Source: Cellulosimicrobium marinum
GTDB lineage: Bacteria > Actinomycetota > Actinomycetes > Actinomycetales > Cellulomonadaceae
Assembly: GCF_020551945.1 (NCBI RefSeq)
Contig: NZ_JAJBZH010000004.1
Location: forward strand, 321,353 to 385,352
Direction of reading: 5' to 3'
DNA: 64,000 bases
Positions 8,820 to 18,092 of the stretch are shown here, piece by piece. The first letter of the stretch is position 1. The number at the start of each line of letters is the position of its first letter. The position numbers and the translations under genes are program-made. The notes under the pieces are model-generated. The model saw only the letters and a list, made by a program, of their open reading frames with translations, ran no database searches and was not told the origin of the DNA.

Positions 8820-9581
8820 TCAGCCCGGGCGCGCGGTGCGGCGGCGGTACTGGGCGGGGGTCTCGCCGGTGAGTCGGGCGAACGTGCGCGTGAACGACGG
8901 CTGGTCGTAGAAGCCCGACGCCGCGGCGACCTCCGCGACGGTGCCGTCGCCCGCGGCGAGGAGCCGGGTCGCGCGGTCGACGCGCGTGCGCAGCACGAGC
9001 TGGCGCGGCGTCACGCCGTAGACGCGGCGCACACGGCGGTCGAGGGTCGCGGGGGTGCACCCGGCGGCGTCGGCGAGCCGCGCCGTCGTCCACCGCGCGC
9101 CGAGGTCCGCCTCGACGGCGGCGACGAGCGCGGCCACCGTCGCCATGGTCGCGTCGTCGGCCTCGCCCGCGCGCAGGTCGTGCGAGACGGACACGAGCCC
9201 GACGAGGGTGCCCGCGGCGTCGTGCACGGGCAGCTTCGCGGTGAGGAACCACCCGGACGTGCCGCCGAGGCGGCGGATGCGCTCGAGCTCGCCGCGCAGC
9301 GCGCGACCGGTGCGCAGCACCTCGGCGTCCTGCTGCTCGTACCGTTCGGCGAGCTGGGGCACGAACAGGTCGGCGGCCCGGCGGCCGAGCACGGCGCGCC
9401 GCGACCGTTCGCGGGTGCGTGCGACGAACACCGGGTTGACGGCGACGTACCGGCCGGTGACGTCCTTCGCGCAGAACATGGTGCCCGGCAGCTCGTCCAT
9501 GAGCGCGACCATCGCCGGGCTGAGCGCCGCCAGGAGCGCCGCGCCCTCGGGCCAGGGGGTCTTGTCGTGGACCGGTGCCAT
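8820..9581 (-). CDS. PAS-domain AraC-family transcriptional regulator
   Basis: A 253-residue regulator. Residues about 25-135 look like a PAS domain (LPGTMFCAKDVTGRYVAVNPVF, then GWFLTAKLPVHDAAGTLVGLVSVSHD), in place of the usual cupin sensor. The C-terminal 100 residues are an AraC HTH pair: TARLADAAGCTPATLDRRVRRVYG, and the conserved second-helix block AAASGFYDQPSFTRTFARLTGETPAQYRR. The ATG at 9581 is chosen because the upstream extension lies in the divergent putA leader and is Arg/Ser-rich. Starts of this gene and putA are only 52 bp apart, so it is the likely activator or repressor of proline catabolism; that link is by position only. Confidence 0.85.
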   Translation of the reverse strand: MAPVHDKTPWPEGAALLAALSPAMVALMDELPGTMFCAKDVTGRYVAVNPVFVARTRERSRRAVLGRRAADLFVPQLAERYEQQDAEVLRTGRALRGELERIRRLGGTSGWFLTAKLPVHDAAGTLVGLVSVSHDLRAGEADDATMATVAALVAAVEADLGARWTTARLADAAGCTPATLDRRVRRVYGVTPRQLVLRTRVDRATRLLAAGDGTVAEVAAASGFYDQPSFTRTFARLTGETPAQYRRRTARPG

Positions 9582-9633
9582 GTCGCCCCGGATCGTACAA
9601 GACAGGCCCGTCCGGGCGGGGCAGGCTGGTGGG

Positions 9634-12600
9634 ATGAGCGACGACGCCTCCTCTCCCGTGACCACCGACGTGCGCGGACCGGTCGCACCCGGACCGGACG
9701 CGCTCGTCGACGACGCGGTCGCCCTCGCGCGGCGCTGGCTCGCTGCGAGCGAGGGCGCGGGCAGCGCGCGCGAGCGGCGCACCGCCGAACGGCTCGGCGC
9801 GCTCGTCGCCGACCCCGCGGGCCTGGAGCTGGCCGTCCGGTTCGTCGACGACGTCGCGCGCCCCCAGGACGTGCGCGTCGCCGCCCGGGCGCTGGGCCGC
9901 CTGGGCGAGCTCGCGGGCGGCGCCGGGGCGTTCCTCGGGCCGGTCGACCGGACGCTGCTGCGCGCCGGCGCGGGCGTCGCGACCGTCCTGCCGTCGGTCG
10001 TCGTCCCGGCGGCGCGGGTGCGGCTGCGCCAGCTCGTCGGGCACCTCGTGGCCGACGCCGGGTCGGGCCTCGGCGCTCATCTCGCCCGGACGCGGGCGGA
10101 GGGCTACGCGCTCAACGTCAACCTGCTCGGCGAGGCGGTGCTCGGCGAGGACGAGGCGAACGCGCGCCTCGGGCGCACGATCGCGCTCGTCGAGCGGCCC
10201 GACGTCGACTACGTCTCGGTCAAGGTGTCGTCGGTCGCGTCGCAGCTCGTCACGTGGGACCTGGAGGGGTCGCGCGACCGCGTCGTCGAGCGGCTCGTCC
10301 CGCTGTACCGCGCGGCCCGCGACCACGGCACGTTCCTCAACCTCGACATGGAGGAGTACCGCGACCTCGCGCTCACCACGGCGGTCTTCCAGGCCGTGCT
10401 CGCGCGCGAGGAGCTCCGCGACCTCGAGGCCGGGATCGTCCTCCAGGCGTACCTGCCCGACGCGCTGGGCGCGCTCGACGAGCTCACGGCGTTCGCGGCC
10501 GAGCGCGTCGCGGCCGGCGGCGCGCCCGTCAAGGTACGTCTCGTCAAGGGCGCCAACCTCGCGATGGAGGCCGTCGAGGCCGAGCTGCACGGCTGGGCGC
10601 AGGCGCCCTACCCGACGAAGCGCGACGTCGACGCGAACTACGTGCGCCTCCTCGACCACGCGCTGCGCGCGCCCCGCACCGACGCGGTGCGGATCGGCGT
10701 GGCGAGCCACAACCTGTTTCACGTCGCGCTCGCCGTGCTGCTCGGCCGCGCGCGCGGGGTCAGCCACGCCGTCGACGTCGAGATGCTCCAGGGCATGGCG
10801 CCCGGCGAGGCGCGCGCGGTGCGCGACGAGGTCGCGCGCGACCGCGACCCCGGCGACCCGCGCACCGGTCGCGTCGTCCTCTACACCCCGGTCGTGCGCG
10901 ACGAGGACTTCGACGTCGCGATCTCCTACCTCGTGCGACGCCTGGAGGAGAACGCCGCCGAGCAGAACTTCCTCCACGCCATGTTCGCCGGCGACGGCCG
11001 CACCGCGATGCAGCGCCAGGAGGACGCGTTCCGCGCGTCGGTCGACCTCGGGGTCCGGTACGCCGCGACCGACGTGACCCCGCGCCGTCGGGCCCGGGGA
11101 CCGGTCCCCGGGTCGAGCGAGCCCGCCGAACCCCGGGTCGCTCGGCAGGATCCGGCCGCGGTGACGCGTAACCCGGGGTTCGGCAACGCCCCCGACACCG
11201 ACCCCGCCGTCGCCGCGTCGCGCGACTGGGCGCGCCGCGTCACCGGCCCCGACAGCGGGGACGTCCCCGTCCGCACCCCCGAGCTCGCCTCCACGGCCGA
11301 GGTGGACGACGCCGTCGCGCGCGCCGAGCACGCCACCGCCGCCTGGTCGCGGGTCGCCCCGGCAGCGCGCGCCGCCGCCCTGCGCGCGATCGCCGCCCGC
11401 CTGGAGGAGGCCCGCACCGACCTCGTCGCCGCCATGGTGCACGAACCCGGCAAGACCGTCGCCGAGGCCGACCCCGAGGTGAGCGAGGCCGTCGACTTCG
11501 CCGCCTACTACGCCGACCGCGCCGCCGAGCTCGACCCCGCCTCCGGTGCGTACCCCGGCGCGACGTTCACGCCCGACGGCGTCACCCTCGTCACCCCGCC
11601 GTGGAACTTCCCCGTCGCGATCCCCGTCGGCGGAGTCCTCGCGGCGCTCGCGGCCGGCTCCGCGGTCCTCGCGAAGCCCGCACCGCCTACGCCCCGCTGC
11701 CTCGAGGTCGCGGTCGACGCCGTCCACGCTGGCCTGCGGGACGCCGTCGCCGCCGACCCGGCCCCGTTCGAGGCCGCCGGCCTCGGACCGGACGACGTGA
11801 CCGGCGTCGTGCAGTACGTCCGCGTGCCCGACGACGAGCGGGGACGCCACCTCGTCTCCCACCCTGGCGTGGCGCGCGTCGTGCTCACCGGCTCCATCGA
11901 GACCGCCGAGCTGTTCGCGCGGTGGCGGCCCGACCGACCGGTGCTCGCCGAGACGTCGGGCAAGAACGCGCTCGTCGTCACGCCGTCGGCCGACCTCGAC
12001 CTGGCCGTCGCCGACCTCGTGCGCTCCGCGTTCGGGCACGCGGGCCAGAAGTGCTCCGCGGCGTCCCTCGCGATCCTCGTGGGCTCCGCCGGCGACCCGC
12101 GAACCGAGACGGGCCGACGCGTCCGGCGCCAGCTCGTCGACGCCGTGCGGTCGCTCGCCGTCGGGCCCGCGACCGCGCTCTCCACGACCATGGGGCCGCT
12201 CACGGAACCGGCCTCGGGCAAGCTGCTGCGCGCCCTCACGACCCTCGAGGAGGGCGAGTCGTGGCTCGTCGAGCCGCGCTGCCTCGACGCGGGCGAGGAC
12301 GGGACGGGGCGCCTGTGGACGCCCGGCCTCAAGGAGGGCGTGCGCCCCGGGTCGGCGTTCCACCTCACCGAGTACTTCGGACCCGTCCTCGGCCTCATGA
12401 CCGCCGCGACCCTCGACGAGGCGGTCGAGCTGCAGAACGCCGTGCCGTTCGGGCTGACCGGGGGCATCCACAGCCTCGACGACGACGAGGTCGAGCGGTG
12501 GCTCGACGCCGTCCAGGTCGGCAACGCCTACGTCAACCGGCACATCACCGGCGCGATCGTGCAGCGCCAGTCGTTCGGCGGGTGGAAGCGGTCGTCCGTG

Positions 12601-13206
12601 GGCCCGGGCGCCAAGGCGGGCGGCCCGAACTACGTCGCCCAGCTCGGGACGTGGACCGACGCGGTGGCGACCGACGGCGCCGCGGACCTGCCGCCCGCGC
12701 GCGAGAGCGCACCCGACGCGTGGCTCGCCTGGGCCCGTGCGGACGACGCCCGCTGGTGGGACCGCGAGTTCTCCCGCGCGCACGACCCCAGCGCACTGCG
12801 CGCCGAGTCGAACGTGTTCCGCTACCGGCCCGTCGACCTGCTCACGGTGCGCGTCGGCGCCGACGCGTCACCCGTCGAGGTCGAGCGCGTGCTGCACGCC
12901 GCGCGGACCGCCGGGGTGCCGGTCGTCGTCCTGCCCGCGCCCGGGGCGCCCGCCGTGGGCGGTGCCCCCGGCACCGAGGTGAGCGACGCCGACCTCGCCG
13001 CGCGCGTGCGCGACGGCCGGGTGCGGGGGCGCGTGCGCGTCGTCGGCTCGTCGCCGGGGCTGCGGGAGGCCGCCGCCGAGCGCGTCGGCGACGTCACCGT
13101 GCTCGACCAGCCCGTCGTCGCGAGCGGCCGCCGCGAGCTCCTCACGGTCCTGCACGAGCAGGCCGTGAGCCGCACCATGCACCGCTACGGCCACGTGCGC
13201 GCCTGA
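9634..13206 (+). CDS. putA: Bifunctional proline dehydrogenase / L-glutamate-5-semialdehyde dehydrogenase
   Basis: An 1190-residue fused enzyme oxidising proline to glutamate. Residues about 100-460 form the FAD proline dehydrogenase barrel (DYVSVKVSS, LNLDMEEYRDL, VRLVKGANLAMEA, ASHNLFHVA, RRLEENAAEQNF). After a basic linker (about 480-530), residues 540-1010 are the aldehyde dehydrogenase, with TPPWNFPVAIPVGG, the catalytic-glutamate motif AETSGKNALVV, and catalytic Cys807 in GQKCSAAS. The last 160 residues are an extra C-terminal region. There is no N-terminal ribbon-helix-helix DNA-binding domain, so it is not self-regulating like E. coli PutA; the divergent PAS-AraC gene probably supplies control. 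ATG at 9634 is preceded by GGTGGG. Confidence 0.95.
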   Translation: MSDDASSPVTTDVRGPVAPGPDALVDDAVALARRWLAASEGAGSARERRTAERLGALVADPAGLELAVRFVDDVARPQDVRVAARALGRLGELAGGAGAFLGPVDRTLLRAGAGVATVLPSVVVPAARVRLRQLVGHLVADAGSGLGAHLARTRAEGYALNVNLLGEAVLGEDEANARLGRTIALVERPDVDYVSVKVSSVASQLVTWDLEGSRDRVVERLVPLYRAARDHGTFLNLDMEEYRDLALTTAVFQAVLAREELRDLEAGIVLQAYLPDALGALDELTAFAAERVAAGGAPVKVRLVKGANLAMEAVEAELHGWAQAPYPTKRDVDANYVRLLDHALRAPRTDAVRIGVASHNLFHVALAVLLGRARGVSHAVDVEMLQGMAPGEARAVRDEVARDRDPGDPRTGRVVLYTPVVRDEDFDVAISYLVRRLEENAAEQNFLHAMFAGDGRTAMQRQEDAFRASVDLGVRYAATDVTPRRRARGPVPGSSEPAEPRVARQDPAAVTRNPGFGNAPDTDPAVAASRDWARRVTGPDSGDVPVRTPELASTAEVDDAVARAEHATAAWSRVAPAARAAALRAIAARLEEARTDLVAAMVHEPGKTVAEADPEVSEAVDFAAYYADRAAELDPASGAYPGATFTPDGVTLVTPPWNFPVAIPVGGVLAALAAGSAVLAKPAPPTPRCLEVAVDAVHAGLRDAVAADPAPFEAAGLGPDDVTGVVQYVRVPDDERGRHLVSHPGVARVVLTGSIETAELFARWRPDRPVLAETSGKNALVVTPSADLDLAVADLVRSAFGHAGQKCSAASLAILVGSAGDPRTETGRRVRRQLVDAVRSLAVGPATALSTTMGPLTEPASGKLLRALTTLEEGESWLVEPRCLDAGEDGTGRLWTPGLKEGVRPGSAFHLTEYFGPVLGLMTAATLDEAVELQNAVPFGLTGGIHSLDDDEVERWLDAVQVGNAYVNRHITGAIVQRQSFGGWKRSSVGPGAKAGGPNYVAQLGTWTDAVATDGAADLPPARESAPDAWLAWARADDARWWDREFSRAHDPSALRAESNVFRYRPVDLLTVRVGADASPVEVERVLHAARTAGVPVVVLPAPGAPAVGGAPGTEVSDADLAARVRDGRVRGRVRVVGSSPGLREAAAERVGDVTVLDQPVVASGRRELLTVLHEQAVSRTMHRYGHVRA
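11128..11181. repeat. Inverted repeat inside the putA interdomain linker
   Basis: GAACCCCGGGT (11128-11138) and ACCCGGGGTTC (11171-11181) are perfect inverted 11-mers. A further CCCCGGGTCG copy sits at 11107-11116 with GAGCGA matched by TCGCTC near 11139. The stretch encodes the low-complexity linker between the two PutA catalytic domains. Confidence 0.6.
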
Positions 13207-13230
13207 CCGCCACCTCGCGAGAACCGCGGG

Positions 13231-14247
13231 TCAGACGGAGTCGCGCTCCACGAGCTGCGGCGCGAGGACGAGCGACGCGGCGCCCCCGCGGTGGGCGACG
13301 AGGTCGAGCAGGATGTCCGTCGCCGTCCGCACCATCTCGACCATGGGGTTCTGCACCGTCGTGAGCGGAGGCGACGACGACGCGGTGTCGGTGAGGTTGT
13401 CGAAGCCGACGACCGAAACGTCGCCGGGCACGTCGCGACCGTGCCGGGCCAGCACGCGGATCGCGCCCTCGGCCATGAGGTCGGACGCGGCGAACAGCCC
13501 GTCGACGTCCGGGTGCTCCGCGAGGAGGCGCTCCATCGCGGCGGCGCCGCCGGACACGGCGAAGTCGCCGACCGCCACCGCGCCGTCGGGGAGGCCGACC
13601 TCCCGCATCACCTCGCGCCACCCGGCGAGGCGGTCCACGCCGGCCGTCATGTCCTGCGGGCCGGCGATCGTCGCGATGCGACGGCGCCCCGCCTCGACGA
13701 GCCGCCGCGCGGCGAGCCGGCCCCCCTCGACGTTGTCCACGTCGACGTACAGCAGGTCGGGCGTCGGGCGGAACGGCCGGCCGACGAACACGGCGGGGAG
13801 CCGGGTCGCGAGCAGGGCCTCCTCGAGCTCGTCGTCGCGGTGGTGCGACGCCACGATCGCTCCGTCCACGTGCCCGCTGCGCAGGTACCGCACGATGCGG
13901 CCCGGCTGCTCGTCGGGGCGTGCGAACAGCAGGACGAGCTGCAGGTCGGTGCCGCCGAGCGCCGCGCTCACGCCGCGCATCGTGCCCGCGAGGAACGGGT
14001 CGGTGAGGATGCGCTCGTCGGGCTCGGGCACGACGAGCGCGATCGAGTCGGTGCGCCGGGTGACGAGGGAGCGGGCGGCCCGGTTGGGCGTGTAGCCCAG
14101 CTCGGCGACGGCGGCGTCGACCGCGGCCTGCGCCTCGGGGGAGACCCGCAGCCCGCCGTTGATCGCGCGCGACGCCGTCGAGCGCGAGACCCCCGCGGCC
14201 TGGGCCACCTCGTCCAGCGTCGGCGCGGTGCTCGGGGTGGTGCTCAT
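13231..14247 (-). CDS. cebR: LacI-family repressor, probable CebR of the cellobiose operon
   Basis: A 338-residue LacI/GalR regulator. The N-terminal HTH (TLDEVAQAAGVSRSTASRAI) and hinge (NRAARSLVTRRTDSIALVVPE) are followed by a periplasmic-binding-like sugar sensor (PDVDGLFAASDLMAEGAIRVL, DVSVVGFDNLTD). It is the last gene of a minus-strand series cebE-cebF-cebG-bglC-cebR, 71 bp after the beta-glucosidase stop. Two 14-bp sites before cebE resemble the known CebR operator of Streptomyces, so this gene most likely represses the operon and is released by cello-oligosaccharides. Convergent with putA, 24 bp apart. Confidence 0.85.
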   Translation of the reverse strand: MSTTPSTAPTLDEVAQAAGVSRSTASRAINGGLRVSPEAQAAVDAAVAELGYTPNRAARSLVTRRTDSIALVVPEPDERILTDPFLAGTMRGVSAALGGTDLQLVLLFARPDEQPGRIVRYLRSGHVDGAIVASHHRDDELEEALLATRLPAVFVGRPFRPTPDLLYVDVDNVEGGRLAARRLVEAGRRRIATIAGPQDMTAGVDRLAGWREVMREVGLPDGAVAVGDFAVSGGAAAMERLLAEHPDVDGLFAASDLMAEGAIRVLARHGRDVPGDVSVVGFDNLTDTASSSPPLTTVQNPMVEMVRTATDILLDLVAHRGGAASLVLAPQLVERDSV

Positions 14248-14318
14248 CCGCCCAGTATCCCGCGCCGACGCCGTGGTCCGCGCCGTCGCATCGCGGACGG
14301 TCACCGGCGCGTCGGCCA

Positions 14319-15836
14319 TCAGCTCACCTCGTCGTCCCTGGCCGGGATCGCGTTCTCGCGGGCCACCCGCGCGTACCAGCGGCCGCTCGCCTTCACGGTG
14401 CGCTCCTGGGTCTCGTAGTCCACGCGGACGATGCCGAACCGCTTGGTGTACCCGAGGGCCCACTCGAAGTTGTCGAGCAGTGACCAGGCGAAGTAGCCCC
14501 GCACGTCGGCGCCCGCGTCGACCGCGTCCTTCGTCGCGCGCAGGTGCGCGTCGAGGAAGTCGAGGCGGTCCTGGTCGTCGACCGACCCGTCGGCCTCGAC
14601 GACGTCCGGGTAGGCGGCGCCGTTCTCCGTGACGTACATCGCGACGCCGCGCGGTCCCGTGTACTCGGCCTGCAGGCGGGTGAGCAGGCGCGTCAGCCCT
14701 TCCGGCTGCACCTCCCAGCCCATGTCCGTGAGCGGCAGCCCGCGCGAGCGCCCGTGCGCGTCGTCGGCGGCCGGGTACGGGGACGACGTCGCGCGGACCG
14801 GCGCGTCGTCCGTCGCCTCGTCCCGCACGCCCTCGGGACGAGTGCCGCCGTCGCTCTCGCCCGGCTCCTGCGGGCGGCCCGCGAACGCGCCCCCGTTGTA
14901 GTAGTTCACGCCGAGGGTGTCGATCGGCGTGGACACGATCTCCAGGTCGCCGTCGCGCACGTGGTCGAGCAGCCCGTAGGGCGCGACGTCGTCGAGGACG
15001 TCCTGCGGGTAGGCGCCGCGGAAGATCGGGTCGAGGAAGATGCGGTTGAACTGGCCGTCGACCCGGCGTGCGGCGTCGACGTCGGCGGGGTCCTGCGGGT
15101 CGACCGGGTCGGCGACGGTGAAGTTCAGGGTGATGCCGAGGTTCGCCTGGGGGGCGCGATCGCGCAGCGCCTGCACCGCGAGGCCGTGGCCGAGGAGGAG
15201 GTGGTGCGCGGCGGCGAGCCCGTCCTCGCGGGACTGCCGGCCGGGCGCGTGCACGCCCGCGGTGTAGCCGAGGAACGCGGAGCACCACGGCTCGTTGAGG
15301 GTGGTCCACACCCCGACGCGGTCCCCGAGCGCCTCGTGCATCGTCACCGCGTACTCCGCGAACCGGGAGGCGGTGTCGCGGTTCGTCCAGCCGCCGCGCT
15401 CCTCGAGCGCCTGCGGCAGGTCCCAGTGGTACAGCGTGATCCAGGGGAGGATCTCGGCACCCAGCAGCTCGTCGACGAGCCGGTCGTAGAACGCGAGGCC
15501 CGCCGGGTTGACCGCGTCGCCGTCCGGGCGGACGCGCGCCCACGAGCTGGAGAAGCGGTAGGCCCCGAGGCCGATCTCGCGCATGAGCGCCACGTCGTCG
15601 CGGTACCGGTGGTAGTGGTCGCACGCGACCTCGCCGTCGTCGCCGTTCACGACGGCGCCCGGCACCCGGCAGAACGTGTCCCACACCGAGTCCGTCCGCC
15701 CGTCGGTGTGACCGGCGCCCTCGACCTGGAAGGCGGCGGTCGCGGCCCCCCAGAGGAAGCCCTGCGGCATCGGGACGCGGCCCGTCGCGGTGGCCGGGTT
15801 CGGGTCGAGGGGCGTGGTCGGGACGAAGAGGGTCAT
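14319..15836 (-). CDS. bglC: GH1 family beta-glucosidase (intracellular, BglC-like)
   Basis: A 505-residue glycoside hydrolase family 1 enzyme without a signal peptide, so it acts in the cytoplasm on imported cellobiose or cellotriose. GH1 markers: GFLWGAATAAFQVEGA at the N-terminus, the acid/base glutamate in WTTLNEPWC, the nucleophile glutamate in MYVTENGAAY, and the C-terminal YFAWSLLDNFEWALGY. An Asp/Gly/Pro-rich insertion of about 40 residues (PGESDGGTRPEG to DAHGRSRG) lies in the second half and makes it longer than the usual 440-480. ATG at 15836 has AGAAGGA upstream. It is co-directional with the ABC transporter genes, as in the Streptomyces ceb operon. Confidence 0.94.
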   Translation of the reverse strand: MTLFVPTTPLDPNPATATGRVPMPQGFLWGAATAAFQVEGAGHTDGRTDSVWDTFCRVPGAVVNGDDGEVACDHYHRYRDDVALMREIGLGAYRFSSSWARVRPDGDAVNPAGLAFYDRLVDELLGAEILPWITLYHWDLPQALEERGGWTNRDTASRFAEYAVTMHEALGDRVGVWTTLNEPWCSAFLGYTAGVHAPGRQSREDGLAAAHHLLLGHGLAVQALRDRAPQANLGITLNFTVADPVDPQDPADVDAARRVDGQFNRIFLDPIFRGAYPQDVLDDVAPYGLLDHVRDGDLEIVSTPIDTLGVNYYNGGAFAGRPQEPGESDGGTRPEGVRDEATDDAPVRATSSPYPAADDAHGRSRGLPLTDMGWEVQPEGLTRLLTRLQAEYTGPRGVAMYVTENGAAYPDVVEADGSVDDQDRLDFLDAHLRATKDAVDAGADVRGYFAWSLLDNFEWALGYTKRFGIVRVDYETQERTVKASGRWYARVARENAIPARDDEVS

Positions 15837-15919
15837 GGTCGATTGTCCTTCTCGGGAGCGGAGGTGCGCGCGGGCGCCACGCGGTGGCGCCCGCGCCGGG
15901 AAGCGTCGGGCCGGGGCGG

Positions 15920-16840
15920 TCAGCCCTTGACGGCGCCCTGCATGATGCCGGCGACGAGCTGACGACCCGTGAAGACGAAGATCACGATGAGCGGCAGCGT
16001 CACGAGGAAGATCCCCGCCATGACCAGCGAGTAGTCGACGAAGAAGTTCGACTGCAGGGACCGCACGACGAGCGGCAGCGTGGGGTTGTTCTGGTTGAGC
16101 ACGATCGACGGCCAGAAGAAGTTCGTCCACTGCTGCACGAACGTGAACAGGCCGAGCATCGCCGCGGCCGGCCGGGCCGCCGGCAGGGCGATCGACCAGA
16201 ACGTGCGGAACATCGACGCACCGTCGACGCGAGCCGCCTCGATGAGCTCGTACGGCAGCGCCTCGCCCAGGTACTGGGTCATCCAGAACACGCCGAACGC
16301 GGTGACGAGCGCGGGCACGATCACGGCCTGGAGCTTGCCGATCCACCCGAGGTCCGACATGAGGATGTACATCGGGATGACGCCGAGCTGCGTCGGCACG
16401 GCCATCGTCGCGATGACGAACACGAGCAGGGGCCCGCGCCCGCGGAAGCGCAGCTTGGAGAACGAGAACCCGGCCAGCGTGGAGAACAGCACGACCGACA
16501 GCGACGTGATCACCGAGATGACCACGGAGTTCCACGCGGCCTTCCAGAAGTTGATCGCGTCGGAGCCCATGACGTCGGAGAACCGGTCGAGCAGGCTCGC
16601 GTCGGGCAGGAGCTGGGGGAGCGCGCTGCGGGAGATCTCCTCGGGCGTCGACGACCCGAGGATGAGCGTGAAGTAGAGCGGGAAGACGGAGATCAGCAGG
16701 ACGACCCCGAGGATCGTGTACGTGACCCAGCGGGGGCGGCGCTGCGCGCCTCCCACGTGCTTGCCCGCCCCGCGCCGGCGGGCGGCGGCGCGCGCCGCGC
16801 CGGGTCCGGCGGTCTGGGCGACGACGGGGACGGAGCTCAT
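15920..16840 (-). CDS. cebG: Carbohydrate ABC transporter permease (MalG/CebG type)
   Basis: A 306-residue inner-membrane permease with about six helices, the first at WVTYTILGVVLLISVFPLYF. The EAA loop that docks the ATPase is recognisable as YELIEAARVDGASMFRTFWSIALP. The start overlaps the stop of the upstream permease gene by ATGA, showing translational coupling. The pair forms the channel for the sugar bound by the solute-binding protein encoded upstream. No ATPase gene is present in the cluster; in Streptomyces the ceb system borrows the shared MsiK ATPase, and the same is inferred here. Confidence 0.92.
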   Translation of the reverse strand: MSSVPVVAQTAGPGAARAAARRRGAGKHVGGAQRRPRWVTYTILGVVLLISVFPLYFTLILGSSTPEEISRSALPQLLPDASLLDRFSDVMGSDAINFWKAAWNSVVISVITSLSVVLFSTLAGFSFSKLRFRGRGPLLVFVIATMAVPTQLGVIPMYILMSDLGWIGKLQAVIVPALVTAFGVFWMTQYLGEALPYELIEAARVDGASMFRTFWSIALPAARPAAAMLGLFTFVQQWTNFFWPSIVLNQNNPTLPLVVRSLQSNFFVDYSLVMAGIFLVTLPLIVIFVFTGRQLVAGIMQGAVKG

Positions 16841-17961
16841 CGCTTCCTCCGATCGGTGGTGCCGGGCGTCGTGGCGCCCGTCGTGTCCGCGGGCGGTCGG
16901 CTCCCGGCGGTGCTCGCGTTGGCGGCGAGCAGGGCACGGGCCTGGGCGGCGCGTCGTCGCCGCTCGCGCCGTGACCCGCCGGGTGGTGCGGCCGAGCTCG
17001 CGATGCGGCGCGTGGCGAGGAAGTTCACCATGCCGATGAGCAGGATGAGGAGGAACAGGAGCCACGCGACGGCGGCCGCGCGGCCGAAGTTCTTCTGGTT
17101 GCCCCACGCGACGTCGTAGAGGTAGAGCACGGTGGTCATCCACTGGCGGTCGGCGCCGCCGAGACCCTGCGCGTCGAACATGCGCGGCTCGTCGAAGATC
17201 TGCAGGCCGCCGATGGTGGAGGTGATGACGACGAAGATGATCGTGGCGCGGATCTGCGGGACCGTCACGGAGAAGAACTGCCGCACGCGGCCCGCGCCGT
17301 CGATGATCGCGGCCTCGTAGAGCTCGCGCGGCACGGCCTGCATGGCCGCGAGGAAGATGAGGGCGTTGTACCCCGTCCAGCGGAAGTTCACCATCGACGC
17401 GATGGCCACGTGGCTCGCGAGCGGGTCCGCGTGCCAGCGCACCGGGTCGACCCCCACGAGCCCGAGGAGCTCGTTGATGAGGCCGTACTGGTCGGCGAAG
17501 AGGCGGCCGAAGATCATCGACACGGCCACGGGCGCCACGACGTAGGGGAGCAGCACGCCCATGCGCCAGAAGGTCGCGGCGCGCAGGTTCTGGTCGAGCA
17601 TCGCGGCGATCGCGATGGCCGCGATCACCTGCGGCACGGACGACAGCAGGAAGATCGACGCCGTGTTGCGCAGCGACTTCCAGAACGTCGGCTGCGCGAG
17701 CACGTCCGTGTAGTTCTGCAGGCCCACGAAGTCGCCCTGCCCGCCCAGGAGGTTCCACTCGTACACCGACACGACCGCGGTGTAGACGAGCGGGAACAGC
17801 CCGGTGATCGCGAAGATCAGGAAGAACGGCGAGATGTACAGGTAGGGGGAGACCTTCACGTCCCAGCGGCTCAGGCGCTGGGTGAAGCCGACGCGGCGCG
17901 GCGGTCGGTCGGTCGGCCCGTGGAGCCCCGGCGGGGGCTGGGTGGGGGTGAGGACGGCCAT
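16837..17961 (-). CDS. cebF: Carbohydrate ABC transporter permease (MalF/CebF type)
   Basis: A 374-residue permease with about six membrane segments, beginning VSPYLYISPFFLIFAITGLFPLVYT. The EAA loop is PRELYEAAIIDGAGRVRQFFSVTVP. A basic Ser/Ala/Arg-rich C-terminal tail of about 50 residues (RREQRRR-like, from SSAAPPGGS onward) extends past the last helix. ATG at 17961 is preceded by AGGA at 7 nt; an in-frame ATG at 18000 lacks a site. It is separated from cebE by a 131-bp gap containing a strong stem-loop and overlaps cebG by 4 bp. Confidence 0.92.
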   Translation of the reverse strand: MAVLTPTQPPPGLHGPTDRPPRRVGFTQRLSRWDVKVSPYLYISPFFLIFAITGLFPLVYTAVVSVYEWNLLGGQGDFVGLQNYTDVLAQPTFWKSLRNTASIFLLSSVPQVIAAIAIAAMLDQNLRAATFWRMGVLLPYVVAPVAVSMIFGRLFADQYGLINELLGLVGVDPVRWHADPLASHVAIASMVNFRWTGYNALIFLAAMQAVPRELYEAAIIDGAGRVRQFFSVTVPQIRATIIFVVITSTIGGLQIFDEPRMFDAQGLGGADRQWMTTVLYLYDVAWGNQKNFGRAAAVAWLLFLLILLIGMVNFLATRRIASSAAPPGGSRRERRRRAAQARALLAANASTAGSRPPADTTGATTPGTTDRRKR

Positions 17962-18050
17962 GGTGAGTTCCTGTGCGGCGGGTCGCGCCGGCGGGGTCAC
18001 GACGGCGCGGGTGCGGTGGGCGGGCGGGGTGCGCCCGAGGACGCACGGCG

Positions 18051-18086
18051 GGGGCCGGGCCGACGCGCGTGCGCCGGCCCGGCCCC
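18051..18086 (-). terminator. Stem-loop between cebE and cebF
   Basis: A perfect 12-bp stem (18051-18062 with 18075-18086, GGGGCCGGGCCG type) with a 12-nt loop sits 7 bp past the cebE stop. In binding-protein-dependent transporters such structures cause partial termination or protect the upstream message, giving more binding protein than permease; that role is inferred. Confidence 0.7.
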
Positions 18087-18092
18087 GTCAGG

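Noticed and set aside
5647-12783. Very long stop-free frame on the minus strand spanning several genes, including antisense to putA
   Set aside because: A by-product of high GC; its amino-acid composition is Arg/Gly/Pro-rich without domains, and the opposite-strand genes have clear families.
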